Shown: piece after piece, positions 16,139-25,034 of the stretch
Layout: the number at the start of each line of letters is the position of its first letter
Position numbering within the stretch: the first letter of the stretch is position 1
Assembly (NCBI RefSeq): GCF_000158915.1
Contig: NZ_GG657754.1
Coordinates: 6,726,167-6,781,570, forward strand
Length of the DNA: 55,404 bases
Reading direction: 5' to 3'
Source: Streptomyces himastatinicus ATCC 53653
Lineage (GTDB): Bacteria > Actinomycetota > Actinomycetes > Streptomycetales > Streptomycetaceae
The notes under the pieces: generated by a model
Seen by the model: only the letters and a program-made list of their open reading frames with translations
Told to the model about the DNA's origin: nothing
Databases searched by the model: none
Made by a program: the position numbers and the translations under genes

Positions 16139-18088
16139 TCACTTCGCCGCGACGACCTTCACCGGGACCTTGACCGACCCGGCGATCTTCTGACCCTTCG
16201 CGGCCTTGATCGCGTTCCGTACGACCAGTCGGCCCAGCTCCTCGGGCTGCTGGGCGACGGTCGCGGTCAGCGTGCCGTTCTTCACCGCCTTGAGGCAGTC
16301 CGGTTCGCCGTCGAAGCCGACGACCTTGACGGACTTGCCCGCCTTGGAGCCCAGCGCCTTGATCGCGCCGAGCGCCATCTCGTCGTTCTCGGCGAAGACG
16401 CCGTCGACACCGGAGTGGGCCTGGAGCAGGTTGGTGGTCACGTCCAGGGCCTTGGTGCGGTCGAAGTCCGCGGGCTGCTTGCCGACGACCTCGATGCCCG
16501 GGTACGCCTTCAGCCCCTCCGCGAAGCCCTGGCCGCGCTCGCGCGAGGCCGACGTACCGGCGACGCCCTGGAGGACCAGGATCTTGCCCTTGCCGCCCAG
16601 CCGCTCGGCCAGCGTCTTGGCGGCGAGCTTGCCGCCCGCGATGTTGTCGGAGGCCACCAGGGACTCGATGTCCGCCTTGTTGACCGTGCGGTCGGCGGCG
16701 AGCACCGGGATACCGGCCTTGTTGGCGGTCTTCACGGACGGGCTCGCCGCGTCGGAGTCGACCGGGTTGATGATGATCGACTTCATGTTCTGGCTGGTGA
16801 AGTTCTGTATCTGATTGGCCTGCTGGGAGGCGTCGTTCTGGGCGTCGGTGACGGTGAGGCTGATCCCCGCGCGCTTGGCCTCGGCCTGCGCGCCCGCCTT
16901 GAGCTGCACGAAGAAGGGGTTGTTGAGGGTCGAGAGCGACAGCCCCACCTTGGGCTTCGAGCCGCCGTCCGAACCGGAGTGCCACAGCGACGAGCCGAAG
17001 GCGAACGCGGCGACGACCACGGCGGCCACCGCGAACTTCCCGGCGTTCATGGCCGCCTTGCGGCCGCCACCGGACGGCCCGCCCGCCGACGCGCCCGGTG
17101 CCGCGGGCCGGGCCCCGGCGCGCCGGCGCACCGTGTCGAGCAGCACCGCGAGCGCGATGACGACACCGATGACGACCTGCTGCCAGAAGGCGGAGACCTC
17201 CAGCAGGTTGAGCCCGTTGCGCAGCACGGCCAGGATCAGCGCGCCGATGAGCGTGCCGGACGCCTTGCCGACACCGCCGGACAGACTCGCGCCGCCGATG
17301 ACGACCGCGGCGATCGCGTCCAGTTCGTAGCCGACCGCCGCCTGCGGCTGCGCGGAGGAGAGCCGGGAGGCGAGCACGATGCCCGCGATCGCGGCGAAGC
17401 CGCCGGACAGGGCGTAGATGACCAGCTTCTGACGGCCCACCCGGATACCGGAGAGCCGGGCCGCCTCCTCGTTGCCGCCGATCGCGTACATCGCGCGGCC
17501 CGCGTACGTACGGCCCAGCAGGCCGGAGGTGATCAGGCCCATCGCGACCATCACGAGCACCGGGACCGGCAGCCAGCCGCCGAGCGTGTCACCGAGGCCG
17601 GAGACCGAGTCGGGGACGGAGATCGGGCTGCCCTGCGAGATGACCAGGGCGAGGCCCCGGCCGACCGAGAGCATCGCGAGCGTGGCGATGAACGGCGGCA
17701 GCTTCCCGAAGGACACCAGCGCCCCGCTGACCAGGCCGCACGCGACGCCCGTGGCGACGGCGAGCAGCGCCGCCAGCCACACCGGCAGTCCCTGGGAGGT
17801 CGCCGACCAGGCGAGCACGGTGGCGGACAGCGCGGCGACCGAGCCGACCGACAGATCGATGCCGGCGGAGACGATGACGAAGGTGACGCCGAAGGCGAGG
17901 ATCGCGGTGACCGCGGCCTGCACGCCGACGTTGAGGAGATTGTCGGTGGTGAGGAAGTCGCCGGACAGCAGCGACATGGCCACTACCAGCAGCACCAGGG
18001 CGCTCAGCGCGCCGTTGTCGAGCAGCACGCGGCGCAGTACGGCCGGGCCCCCGGGGTCCGTCGTGGACGCGAGCGTGTCAGTGGCCAC
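16139..18088 (-). CDS. ribose-type ABC transporter permease fused to its substrate-binding protein (RbsC-RbsB)
   Basis: 649 residues. Residues 1-320 are an RbsC-like permease with 8-10 helices and the GIDLSVGSVAALSATV and GGASLSGGVGKASGTLIGA signatures. A Gly/Pro/Ala linker (321-346) leads to a second anchor helix (351-367) and then a complete periplasmic-binding-protein-like domain (about 378-649; VGLSLSTLNNPFF, INPVDSD, AENDEMALGAIKAL, VVGFDGEPDCLKAV). Streptomyces sugar-binding proteins are normally separate lipoproteins; here no lipobox Cys is present, so the binder is tethered to the permease. It overlaps rbsA by 11 bases. It should import ribose with the ATPase next door. An internal ATG at 17050 exists but lacks a good ribosome-binding site. 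Confidence 0.9.
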   Translation of the reverse strand: MATDTLASTTDPGGPAVLRRVLLDNGALSALVLLVVAMSLLSGDFLTTDNLLNVGVQAAVTAILAFGVTFVIVSAGIDLSVGSVAALSATVLAWSATSQGLPVWLAALLAVATGVACGLVSGALVSFGKLPPFIATLAMLSVGRGLALVISQGSPISVPDSVSGLGDTLGGWLPVPVLVMVAMGLITSGLLGRTYAGRAMYAIGGNEEAARLSGIRVGRQKLVIYALSGGFAAIAGIVLASRLSSAQPQAAVGYELDAIAAVVIGGASLSGGVGKASGTLIGALILAVLRNGLNLLEVSAFWQQVVIGVVIALAVLLDTVRRRAGARPAAPGASAGGPSGGGRKAAMNAGKFAVAAVVVAAFAFGSSLWHSGSDGGSKPKVGLSLSTLNNPFFVQLKAGAQAEAKRAGISLTVTDAQNDASQQANQIQNFTSQNMKSIIINPVDSDAASPSVKTANKAGIPVLAADRTVNKADIESLVASDNIAGGKLAAKTLAERLGGKGKILVLQGVAGTSASRERGQGFAEGLKAYPGIEVVGKQPADFDRTKALDVTTNLLQAHSGVDGVFAENDEMALGAIKALGSKAGKSVKVVGFDGEPDCLKAVKNGTLTATVAQQPEELGRLVVRNAIKAAKGQKIAGSVKVPVKVVAAK

Positions 18089-19730
18089 GGGAGCCCTCCT
18101 TTTCGTTGACGCCGACTCCTTCGACGGCGCCGTCTGTGCTTCCTTCGACGCCCTTGACGTCCTTCACCGCCAGGGCCATGACGGCGTCCTGGGTCGCTTC
18201 CCGAGCGGTCAGCTGTCCGGCGATCCGGCCCTGGGCCATGACCAGGACGCGGTCGCTCATGCCCAGCACCTCGGGGAGGTCGCTGGAGATCATCAGGACG
18301 GCGTGGCCGGACGCGGTGAGTTCGTTGATGAGCTGGTAGATCTCGACCTTGGCGCCCACGTCGATGCCGCGGGTCGGCTCGTCGAGGATGAGCACCTTGC
18401 TGTCGGCGAGCAGCCACTTGCCGATGACGATCTTCTGCTGGTTGCCGCCGGAGAGCGTGCGCACCTGCTGGTCGAGCCCGGCCATCCGGACCGCCAGCTG
18501 CTCGGCGATGCGCTCCGCCGCCCGGCGCTGCCCGGCCCGGTCGACCAGCCCGGCGCGGGTGGCGCCGCGCAGCGTGACCAGGCCCAGGTTCTCCTGCACG
18601 GACGCGTCCAGGACCAGCCCCTGGCCCTTGCGGTCCTCCGGTACGAGGCCGATCCCGGCGTCCATCGCGGCGACCACGTCATGGCGGGGCAGCGGCACGC
18701 CCGCGACCTCGACGGTGCCGGTGTCGTACGGATCGGCGCCGAAGAGGGCCCGTACGACCTCGGTACGGCCCGCCCCGACGAGCCCGGCGAGGCCGACCAC
18801 CTCCCCGGCGTGCACATCGAAGTCGACGTCCTGGAAGCTGCCGCCGCGGCCGAGCCCCCGGACCTTCAGCAACGGCTCGCCGTCGCTCCCACCGTCGTCT
18901 CCGGACGCGGGGCGCTCCCTCGGGTACTGCTGCTCGATGGACCGCCCGACCATCAGCCGCACCAGTTCGTCCTGATCGGTGGCGGCCGGGACCTGGGTGA
19001 CGCTGCGGCCGTCGCGCAGGACGGTCACGCGGTCGCCCAGGGCGGCGATCTCCTCCAGGTGGTGGGTGATGAAGACGACGCCCACCCCGTCCGCGCGCAG
19101 CGCCCGGACGATCCGGAAGAGCTTGTCGACCTCCTCCGTGGTGAGCACGGCGGTCGGCTCGTCCATGATCAGGACGCGGGCGTTCAGGCTGAGCGCCTTG
19201 GCGATCTCGACCATCTGGAGCCGGGCGATCCCCAGGTCGCGGATGCGGGTCCGGGGGGAGACGTCCACGCCGACGCGGGCGAGGAGTTCGGCTGCCTGCT
19301 CGTCCATCTTCGTGCGGTTGACGATGCCGAAGCGGCGCGGCTGGCGGCCCAGGAAGATGTTCTCGGCGACGCTGAGGTCGGGGACGAGGTTGAACTCCTG
19401 GTAGATGGTGGCGATGCCCAGCCGCTCGGCGTCCTGCGCCCCCTGGATACGGACCGGGCTGCCGTCGACCAGGACGCGTCCCCCGTCGGGGCGGTGCGCC
19501 CCGGACAGCATCTTGATCAGCGTGCTCTTGCCCGCGCCGTTCTCGCCGAGGAGGACGTGCACCTCGCCGCGGCGGAGGTCGAAGTCGACGCCGTCCAGCG
19601 CGACCACGCCCGGGAACGTCTTCCGGACCCCCTCCATCCGCAGGATCTCCGCCCCGTCGTCCGCGGGCGCGGGCCGGTCCGCGGGTGCGGGCGGCGCCGG
19701 TTCCGGCTCGGGGCTGGGCGTCGTGGTCAT
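18078..19730 (-). CDS. rbsA: ribose ABC transporter ATP-binding protein (two ATPase domains)
   Basis: 550 residues from ATG 19730, which overlaps the rbsR stop (ATGA, 19727-19730); longer upstream frames lie inside rbsR. Two ABC cassettes in tandem are visible. The first has Walker A GENGAGKST and Walker B-type VLIMDEPTAVL. The second has a degenerate Walker A (LAGLVGAGRTE), signature LSGGNQQK and Walker B VLILDEPTRGID. This is the RbsA/MglA layout, in which the second site is catalytically weak. A Pro/Ala/Glu-rich N-terminal tail of about 28 residues precedes the first domain. It powers the fused permease-binding protein encoded next. Confidence 0.93.
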   Translation of the reverse strand: MTTTPSPEPEPAPPAPADRPAPADDGAEILRMEGVRKTFPGVVALDGVDFDLRRGEVHVLLGENGAGKSTLIKMLSGAHRPDGGRVLVDGSPVRIQGAQDAERLGIATIYQEFNLVPDLSVAENIFLGRQPRRFGIVNRTKMDEQAAELLARVGVDVSPRTRIRDLGIARLQMVEIAKALSLNARVLIMDEPTAVLTTEEVDKLFRIVRALRADGVGVVFITHHLEEIAALGDRVTVLRDGRSVTQVPAATDQDELVRLMVGRSIEQQYPRERPASGDDGGSDGEPLLKVRGLGRGGSFQDVDFDVHAGEVVGLAGLVGAGRTEVVRALFGADPYDTGTVEVAGVPLPRHDVVAAMDAGIGLVPEDRKGQGLVLDASVQENLGLVTLRGATRAGLVDRAGQRRAAERIAEQLAVRMAGLDQQVRTLSGGNQQKIVIGKWLLADSKVLILDEPTRGIDVGAKVEIYQLINELTASGHAVLMISSDLPEVLGMSDRVLVMAQGRIAGQLTAREATQDAVMALAVKDVKGVEGSTDGAVEGVGVNEKEGSRGH

Positions 19731-20743
19731 GGCGTGCTCCCTTCGGGCTCGCCGCAGGAGCGGCGGGGGACCAGGCGGGCGGACAGGGTCACCGATGCGG
19801 CGGGCCGCCCCTCGATGCGGTCGATCAGCGCGCCGACGGCGGCGTGGCCGAGGTCTCCGGTGGGCTGGGCGATGGCGGTGATCGGCGGATCGGTGTGGAC
19901 GAACCACGGGATGTCGTCGAACGCGGCGAGTGCCACGTCGTCGGGCACCCGCAGCCCGCGGGAGCGGATCTCGTCCATCGCGCCGAGCGCCATCAGATTG
20001 TCGGCGGCGAAGATCGCTTCCGGGGGGTGGGGCAGATCGAGGAAGCGGGCGGTCACCCGCCGCCCGCTGTCGGCCTGGAAGTCGCCCTGGCCGATGTGAT
20101 CGGCGGGCAGGGCGAGGCCGAACTCGCGCAGGGCGGAGCGGAAGGCGTCCACCCGTTCGCGTCCGGTGGTGGTGGCGGCCGGGCCCGCGATGATGGCGAG
20201 CCGGCGGTGGCCGAGGGCGTGCAGATGGGCCACCAGATCGCGGACCGCGGCGCCGCCGTCGGTGCGGACGACGGGCACCTCGTCCAGCCCCTCGCCCTCG
20301 ATCCAGCGGTCGACGAAGACCATGGGCGTCCCGGTGCGGGCGGCGTCCAGCATCAGCGGGGAACCGCCGTCGGTGGGGCTGACCAGCAGGCCGTCGATGC
20401 GGCGGTCCACCAGGGTGCGGACGTGGTGGTCCTGGAGGTCGGGCCGCTCGTCGGCGTTGCCGATGACCACGCTGTAGCCCCGGTCCCGGGCCGCGTCCTC
20501 GACCGAGCGGGCCAGCTCGGTGAAGAACGGGTTCAGCACATCGCTGATGACCAGCCCGAGGGCGCGGGTCTGATGGGTACGCAGCGAGCGGGCGACGGCG
20601 TTGGGCCGGTAGCCGAGGTCGGCGACGGCGGCGAGCACCTTGTCCCGGGTGTCCGTACGGACGGCCGGGTGGTCGTTGAGCACCCGGGAGACCGTCGCGA
20701 CGGAGACCCCGGCGCGCTGCGCCACGTCCTTGATGGCCGGCAT
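19727..20743 (-). CDS. rbsR: LacI-family transcriptional regulator of the ribose operon
   Basis: 338 residues. The N-terminal helix-turn-helix is the LacI type (IKDVAQRAGVSVATVSRVLND, residues 4-24) followed by the hinge helix region; the rest is the ribose-binding-protein-like ligand domain (ALGLVISDVLNPFFTELARSV). As the first gene of the operon it should repress it until ribose or ribose-5-phosphate binds. Two copies of a matching operator lie 18-64 bases upstream of its start (20761-20807), implying autorepression. The stop overlaps rbsA. Gene symbol rests on operon context. Confidence 0.88.
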   Translation of the reverse strand: MPAIKDVAQRAGVSVATVSRVLNDHPAVRTDTRDKVLAAVADLGYRPNAVARSLRTHQTRALGLVISDVLNPFFTELARSVEDAARDRGYSVVIGNADERPDLQDHHVRTLVDRRIDGLLVSPTDGGSPLMLDAARTGTPMVFVDRWIEGEGLDEVPVVRTDGGAAVRDLVAHLHALGHRRLAIIAGPAATTTGRERVDAFRSALREFGLALPADHIGQGDFQADSGRRVTARFLDLPHPPEAIFAADNLMALGAMDEIRSRGLRVPDDVALAAFDDIPWFVHTDPPITAIAQPTGDLGHAAVGALIDRIEGRPAASVTLSARLVPRRSCGEPEGSTP

Positions 20744-20760
20744 CGCCCCACCTCCTCGTG

Positions 20761-20807
20761 GAATCGATTACATCGATGACGCCGAGGGAGATTGGAATCG
20801 ATTACAC
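20761..20807. promoter_or_regulatory. twin RbsR-type operators
   Basis: GGAATCGATTACA occurs twice in the same orientation, with ATCGAT cores at 20763-20768 and 20797-20802, 34 bases centre to centre. Each is an imperfect palindrome of the form TGGAATCGATTACA. They lie just upstream of rbsR and are the natural operators for its product; the 34-base spacing allows cooperative or looped binding. The divergent helicase starts about 150 bases away. Confidence 0.8.
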
Positions 20808-20953
20808 GAGGGCGGGGCAAGACGCCGGAACGGGCCGCAACCGGATTGTGATGATCCGCTCTGCCCCCCTGTCCCGGAGTGCCCGTCGCATGGTTATCCA
20901 CAGGCCGCGCTTCGCCCCGGCCCGGTGTCCGCGCCCGGCGGTACGGTCGGTGC

Positions 20954-23161
20954 ATGCTCAAACTCGCGGTGGTCGAAGGGGTTCTGGAGCGGATCACCTA
21001 CGCCAATGAGGAGAACGGGTACACGGTCGCCCGGGTCGACACCGGTCGCGGCTCGGGTGATCTGCTGACCGTCGTCGGCTCGCTGCTGGGCGCGCAGCCG
21101 GGTGAGTCGCTGCGGATGGAGGGCCGCTGGGGTTCCCACCCGCAATACGGCAAACAGTTCACCGTCGAGAACTACCAGACCGTCCTGCCCGCCACCGTCC
21201 AGGGCATCCGGCGCTATCTCGGCTCGGGCCTCATCAAGGGCATCGGCCCGCGCATCGCCGACCGGATCACCGAGCACTTCGGCGTCGACACCCTCGATGT
21301 CATCGAGGAGCAGCCGAAGCGGCTGATCGAGGTCCCCGGCCTTGGCCCCAAGCGGACCAAGATGATCGCCGCGGCGTGGGAGGAGCAGAAGGCCATCAAG
21401 GAGGTGATGGTCTTCCTCCAGGGCGTCGGCGTCTCCACCTCCATCGCGGTGCGGATCTACAAGAAGTACGGTGACGCGTCGATCGCGATAGTGAAGAACG
21501 AGCCGTATCGGCTGGCCGCCGACGTCTGGGGCATCGGCTTCCTCACCGCCGACAAGATCGCCCAATCGGTCGGCATCCCCCACGACAGCCCCGACCGGGT
21601 CAAGGCCGGTTTGCAGTACGCGCTGTCCCAGTCCGCCGATCAGGGCCACTGCTATCTCCCCGAGGAGCAACTCATCGGCGATGCCGTGAAGTTGCTCCAG
21701 GTCGACACGGGCCTGGTCATCGACTGCCTGGGCGAGCTGGCCGCCGAGGACGAGGGCGTGGTGCGCGAGCCGGTGCCGGGCCCGGAGGGCGGCGAACCGG
21801 TCTCGGCGGTCTATCTGGTGCCCTTCCACCGCGCAGAGATCTCCCTCGCGGGGCAGGTGCGGCGGCTGCTGCGCACCGAGGAGGACCGGATGCCCGCCTT
21901 CCAGGGCGTGGACTGGGACGCGGCGCTGGGCTGGCTCGCCAAGCGCACCGGCGCCGATCTGGCCCCCGAGCAGAGCCAGGCGGTGCGGCTCGCGCTCACC
22001 GAGAAGGTCGCGGTGCTCACCGGAGGCCCCGGCTGCGGCAAGTCGTTCACCGTGCGGTCCGTGGTGGAGCTGGCCCGCGCCAAGAAGGCCAAGGTGGTGC
22101 TCGCGGCCCCCACCGGCCGGGCCGCCAAGCGGCTCGCCGAGCTGACCGGGGCCGAGGCGTCCACAGTGCACCGGCTGCTGGAGCTGAAGCCCGGCGGGGA
22201 CGCGGCGTACGACAAGGACCGTCCGCTCGACGCCGACCTGGTGGTCGTCGACGAGGCCTCGATGCTCGATCTGCTGCTGGCCAACAAGCTGGTCAAGGCG
22301 GTCCCGCCGGGCGCCCATCTGCTGTTCGTGGGGGATGTGGACCAGCTGCCGAGCGTCGGCGCCGGGGAGGTGCTGCGCGATCTGCTGGCCGACGGCAGCC
22401 CGGTGCCCGCCGTCCGGCTGACCCGGATCTTCCGCCAGGCGCAGCAGTCCGGGGTGGTCACCAACGCCCACCGGATCAATTCCGGGACTCCGCCGATCAC
22501 GCAGGGGCTGTCGGACTTCTTCCTCTTCGTGGAGGACGACACGGAGGAGGCCGGGCGGCTCACGGTGGATGTCGCGGCCCGTCGCGTGCCCGCGAAGTTC
22601 GGCCTCGACCCCCGTCGTGACGTGCAGGTCCTCGCCCCGATGCACCGAGGCCCGGCGGGCGCGGGCACGCTCAACGGACTGTTGCAGCAGGCCATCACCC
22701 CGGCCCGGCCGGACCTCCCGGAGCGGCGTTTCGGCGGCCGGGTCTTCCGTGTCGGCGACAAGGTGACGCAGATCCGCAACAATTATGAGAAAGGGGCCAA
22801 CGGGGTCTTCAACGGCACGGTTGGAGTCGTCACCTCCCTCGACAGCGACGAGCAACGGCTGACCGTGCTGACGGACGAGGACGAGGAGGTGCCGTACGAC
22901 TTCGACGAGCTGGATGAATTGGCTCACGCCTATGCGGTGACCATCCACCGCTCCCAGGGCAGTGAGTACCCGGCCGTCGTGATCCCGGTGACCACCGGGG
23001 CCTGGATGATGTTGCAGCGGAACCTGCTGTACACGGCGGTGACCCGGGCCAAGCGCCTTGTGGTGCTGGTCGGCTCGCGCCGCGCGCTCGGGCAGGCGGT
23101 GCGTACCGTCTCGGCGGGCAGACGCTGTACGGCGCTGGATCACCGGCTCGGCGGGACATAG
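20954..23161 (+). CDS. RecD2-like SF1B DNA helicase
   Basis: 735 residues from ATG 20954; the frame is open further upstream but that part reads as basic low-quality sequence in the rbsR intergenic region. Layout: OB-like N-terminus (about 1-90), helix-hairpin-helix DNA-binding pairs (GLIKGIGPRIADRITEHFG, VPGLGPKRTK), then the helicase core with Walker A GGPGCGKSFT (about residue 358), Walker B VVVDEASML, motif VTIHRSQGSEYPAV and motif VI YTAVTRAKRLVVLVG. This matches RecD2 (5'-3' helicase of bacteria without RecBC), probably in DNA repair. A hairpin at 23221-23239 ends it. No operon partner. Confidence 0.9.
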   Translation: MLKLAVVEGVLERITYANEENGYTVARVDTGRGSGDLLTVVGSLLGAQPGESLRMEGRWGSHPQYGKQFTVENYQTVLPATVQGIRRYLGSGLIKGIGPRIADRITEHFGVDTLDVIEEQPKRLIEVPGLGPKRTKMIAAAWEEQKAIKEVMVFLQGVGVSTSIAVRIYKKYGDASIAIVKNEPYRLAADVWGIGFLTADKIAQSVGIPHDSPDRVKAGLQYALSQSADQGHCYLPEEQLIGDAVKLLQVDTGLVIDCLGELAAEDEGVVREPVPGPEGGEPVSAVYLVPFHRAEISLAGQVRRLLRTEEDRMPAFQGVDWDAALGWLAKRTGADLAPEQSQAVRLALTEKVAVLTGGPGCGKSFTVRSVVELARAKKAKVVLAAPTGRAAKRLAELTGAEASTVHRLLELKPGGDAAYDKDRPLDADLVVVDEASMLDLLLANKLVKAVPPGAHLLFVGDVDQLPSVGAGEVLRDLLADGSPVPAVRLTRIFRQAQQSGVVTNAHRINSGTPPITQGLSDFFLFVEDDTEEAGRLTVDVAARRVPAKFGLDPRRDVQVLAPMHRGPAGAGTLNGLLQQAITPARPDLPERRFGGRVFRVGDKVTQIRNNYEKGANGVFNGTVGVVTSLDSDEQRLTVLTDEDEEVPYDFDELDELAHAYAVTIHRSQGSEYPAVVIPVTTGAWMMLQRNLLYTAVTRAKRLVVLVGSRRALGQAVRTVSAGRRCTALDHRLGGT

Positions 23162-23220
23162 GAGTCGAGCGTGTCAAGAGGGTTTCCGAACGGTGACGAA
23201 CGGGGCAGGATGGCCGTGTA

Positions 23221-23239
23221 GGCGGCACTCAGTGCCGCC
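23221..23239. terminator. terminator-like hairpin after the helicase gene
   Basis: Perfect 8-bp stem GGCGGCAC / GTGCCGCC with a 3-base loop, followed by AAAA. It lies 60 bases after the helicase stop and about 110 bases before the citrate synthase start, so it should separate the two transcripts. Confidence 0.7.
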
Positions 23240-23347
23240 AAAAGGCCCTTCAAACGACCCCGAGTGCACACTCATCACCCGAGTAGGGGAAGGTGGGGGG
23301 AGTCAGGGCACCTCGAGGAAGAGAACCAGACGTCGGTGAGGGATGAC

Positions 23348-24640
23348 GTGAGCGACGACAACTCTGTAGTACTGCGGTACGGAGACGACGAATACACCTA
23401 CCCGGTGGTCGACAGCACCGTCGGCGACAAGGGCTTCGATATCGGCAAGCTGCGTGCCCAGACCGGTCTGGTGACCCTGGACTCCGGTTACGGCAATACC
23501 GCCGCGTACAAGTCCGGCGTCACCTACCTGGACGGTGAGCAGGGCATCCTGCGGTACCGCGGGTACCCCATCGAGCAGCTGGCGGAGCGCGCCTCCTTCG
23601 TGGAGGTGGCGTTCCTCCTGATCAACGGCGAGCTGCCGACGGTCGATGAACTCGCGGCGTTCCGTGAGGACATCACCCGGCACACGCTGCTCCATGAGGA
23701 CGTCAAACGGTTCTACGACGGCTTCCCGCGTGACGCTCACCCGATGGCGATGCTGTCCTCCGTGGTCAGCGCGCTGTCGACGTTCTACCAGGACAGCCAC
23801 AACCCGTTCGACGAGAAGCAGCGCAACCTCTCGACGATCCGGCTGATGGCGAAGCTGCCGACCATCGCGGCGTACGCGTACAAGAAGTCGGTCGGCCACC
23901 CGTTCGTCTACCCGCGCAACGACCTCGGTTATGTGGAGAACTTCCTCCGCATGACCTTCTCGGTCCCGGCGCAGGAGTACGACCTCGACCCGGTCGTGGT
24001 CAGCGCGCTCGACAAGCTGCTGATCCTGCACGCCGACCACGAGCAGAACTGTTCGACCTCCACGGTCCGGCTCGTCGGCTCCTCGCAGGCCAACATGTTC
24101 GCCTCCATCTCGGCGGGCATCAACGCCCTGTGGGGCCCGCTGCACGGCGGCGCCAACCAGTCGGTGCTGGAGATGCTCGAGGGCATCCAGGCGTCCGGCG
24201 GCGACGTCGACACCTTCATCCGCAAGGTGAAGAACAAGGAAGACGGCGTGAAGCTCATGGGCTTCGGGCACCGCGTCTACAAGAACTTCGACCCCCGGGC
24301 GAAGATCATCAAGTCGGCGGCGCACGATGTCCTCTCCGCGCTCGGCAAGTCCGATGAGCTGCTCGACATCGCGCTCAAGCTCGAGGAGCACGCGCTCGCC
24401 GACGACTACTTCGTGGAGCGCAAGCTCTACCCGAACGTGGACTTCTACACCGGTCTGATCTACCGGGCGATGGGCTTCCCGACCGAGATGTTCACCGTGC
24501 TGTTCGCGCTCGGCCGGCTGCCGGGCTGGATCGCCCAGTGGCACGAGATGATCAAGGAGCCGGGCTCCCGCATCGGCCGCCCGCGCCAGATCTACACGGG
24601 CGTCGTCGAGCGCGACTTCGTCCCGGTCGAGCAGCGCTAG
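23348..24640 (+). CDS. citrate synthase
   Basis: 430 residues from GTG 23348, preceded by GAGGGA (23338-23343); GTG 23336 is an in-frame alternative. It condenses oxaloacetate and acetyl-CoA in the citric acid cycle. The hexameric, type-II-like length and sequence match actinobacterial CitA/GltA: the first active-site histidine region WGPLHGGANQSVLEML and the second GFGHRVYKNFDPRAK are intact, and the C-terminal RPRQIYTGVVERDFVPVEQR is typical. It stands alone, flanked by hairpins at 23221-23239 and 24674-24720. The symbol is left empty because several citrate synthase paralogues occur in this group. Confidence 0.95.
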   Translation: MSDDNSVVLRYGDDEYTYPVVDSTVGDKGFDIGKLRAQTGLVTLDSGYGNTAAYKSGVTYLDGEQGILRYRGYPIEQLAERASFVEVAFLLINGELPTVDELAAFREDITRHTLLHEDVKRFYDGFPRDAHPMAMLSSVVSALSTFYQDSHNPFDEKQRNLSTIRLMAKLPTIAAYAYKKSVGHPFVYPRNDLGYVENFLRMTFSVPAQEYDLDPVVVSALDKLLILHADHEQNCSTSTVRLVGSSQANMFASISAGINALWGPLHGGANQSVLEMLEGIQASGGDVDTFIRKVKNKEDGVKLMGFGHRVYKNFDPRAKIIKSAAHDVLSALGKSDELLDIALKLEEHALADDYFVERKLYPNVDFYTGLIYRAMGFPTEMFTVLFALGRLPGWIAQWHEMIKEPGSRIGRPRQIYTGVVERDFVPVEQR

Positions 24641-24673
24641 CAAGCACTGCCAGGGCGGCGCCGAGATAAGCCA

Positions 24674-24720
24674 GAAGCGCCCCGCTGCCGATCCCCCCAC
24701 GGGTCGGAGCGGGGCGCTTC
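24674..24720. terminator. citrate synthase terminator
   Basis: 13-bp perfect stem GAAGCGCCCCGCT (24674-24686) / AGCGGGGCGCTTC (24708-24720). The 21-base loop can pair further through CCGA / TCGG. It ends 80 bases after the citrate synthase stop. Confidence 0.88.
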
Positions 24721-24983
24721 CCTTGTCCCGGTTCGGATTCCCCCCACGGGATCCGGCCCGGGCGTTCAGAGGGCCGTACGGGCTCGTACGGACGCGATCT
24801 GCCGGGACGCGTACGTACGGGAGGGCCGCTCAAAGCTCCCCGAGTACGTCGCCCCGGCCACGCGTAGCAGGATGCGTCCCCCAAGACGTATCCTCACCGC
24901 CCCATTAGACTCGCGACCCCCCTCAATGGTTACGTTGGGTTGCCTGTGATCTGCGTCTCCAACCATATGGGGGCGTAAAAGGG

Positions 24984-25015
24984 CAAGAGCCTCGATTCAA
25001 ATATCGAGGCACTTG
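24984..25015. terminator. inverted repeat just past the copA stop, probable terminator
   Basis: GCCTCGAT (24989-24996) / ATCGAGGC (25003-25010) with loop TCAAAT, extended by CAAG / CTTG after one A-A mismatch, giving a 12-pair stem. It begins 20 bases beyond the copA stop. The AT-rich loop would also suit a regulator site, but position favours termination. Confidence 0.6.
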
Positions 25016-25034
25016 TGTATGGGTGTTGTGCGGC

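Larger units (their letters stand above)
24641..25034. other. intergenic region between citrate synthase and copA
   Basis: 394 bases between convergent genes, without a convincing gene. It contains the citrate synthase terminator (24674-24720), a stretch rich in CGTACG-like words (24773-24830) and the inverted repeat next to the copA stop (24984-25015). Short frames here have no recognisable product. Confidence 0.6.

Noticed and set aside
15983..18109. 708-codon open frame antisense to the rbs transporter
   Set aside because: It is explained by GC bias of the fused rbsC-rbsB gene; its only orderly part is translation of the heptad DNA repeat.
17472..20099. 875-codon open frame antisense to rbsC, rbsA and rbsR
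   Set aside because: Same reason: three clear ribose genes lie on the other strand.
24766..24966. Short minus-strand frame in the citrate synthase-copA gap
   Set aside because: No ribosome-binding site, no domain and codon usage unlike neighbours.
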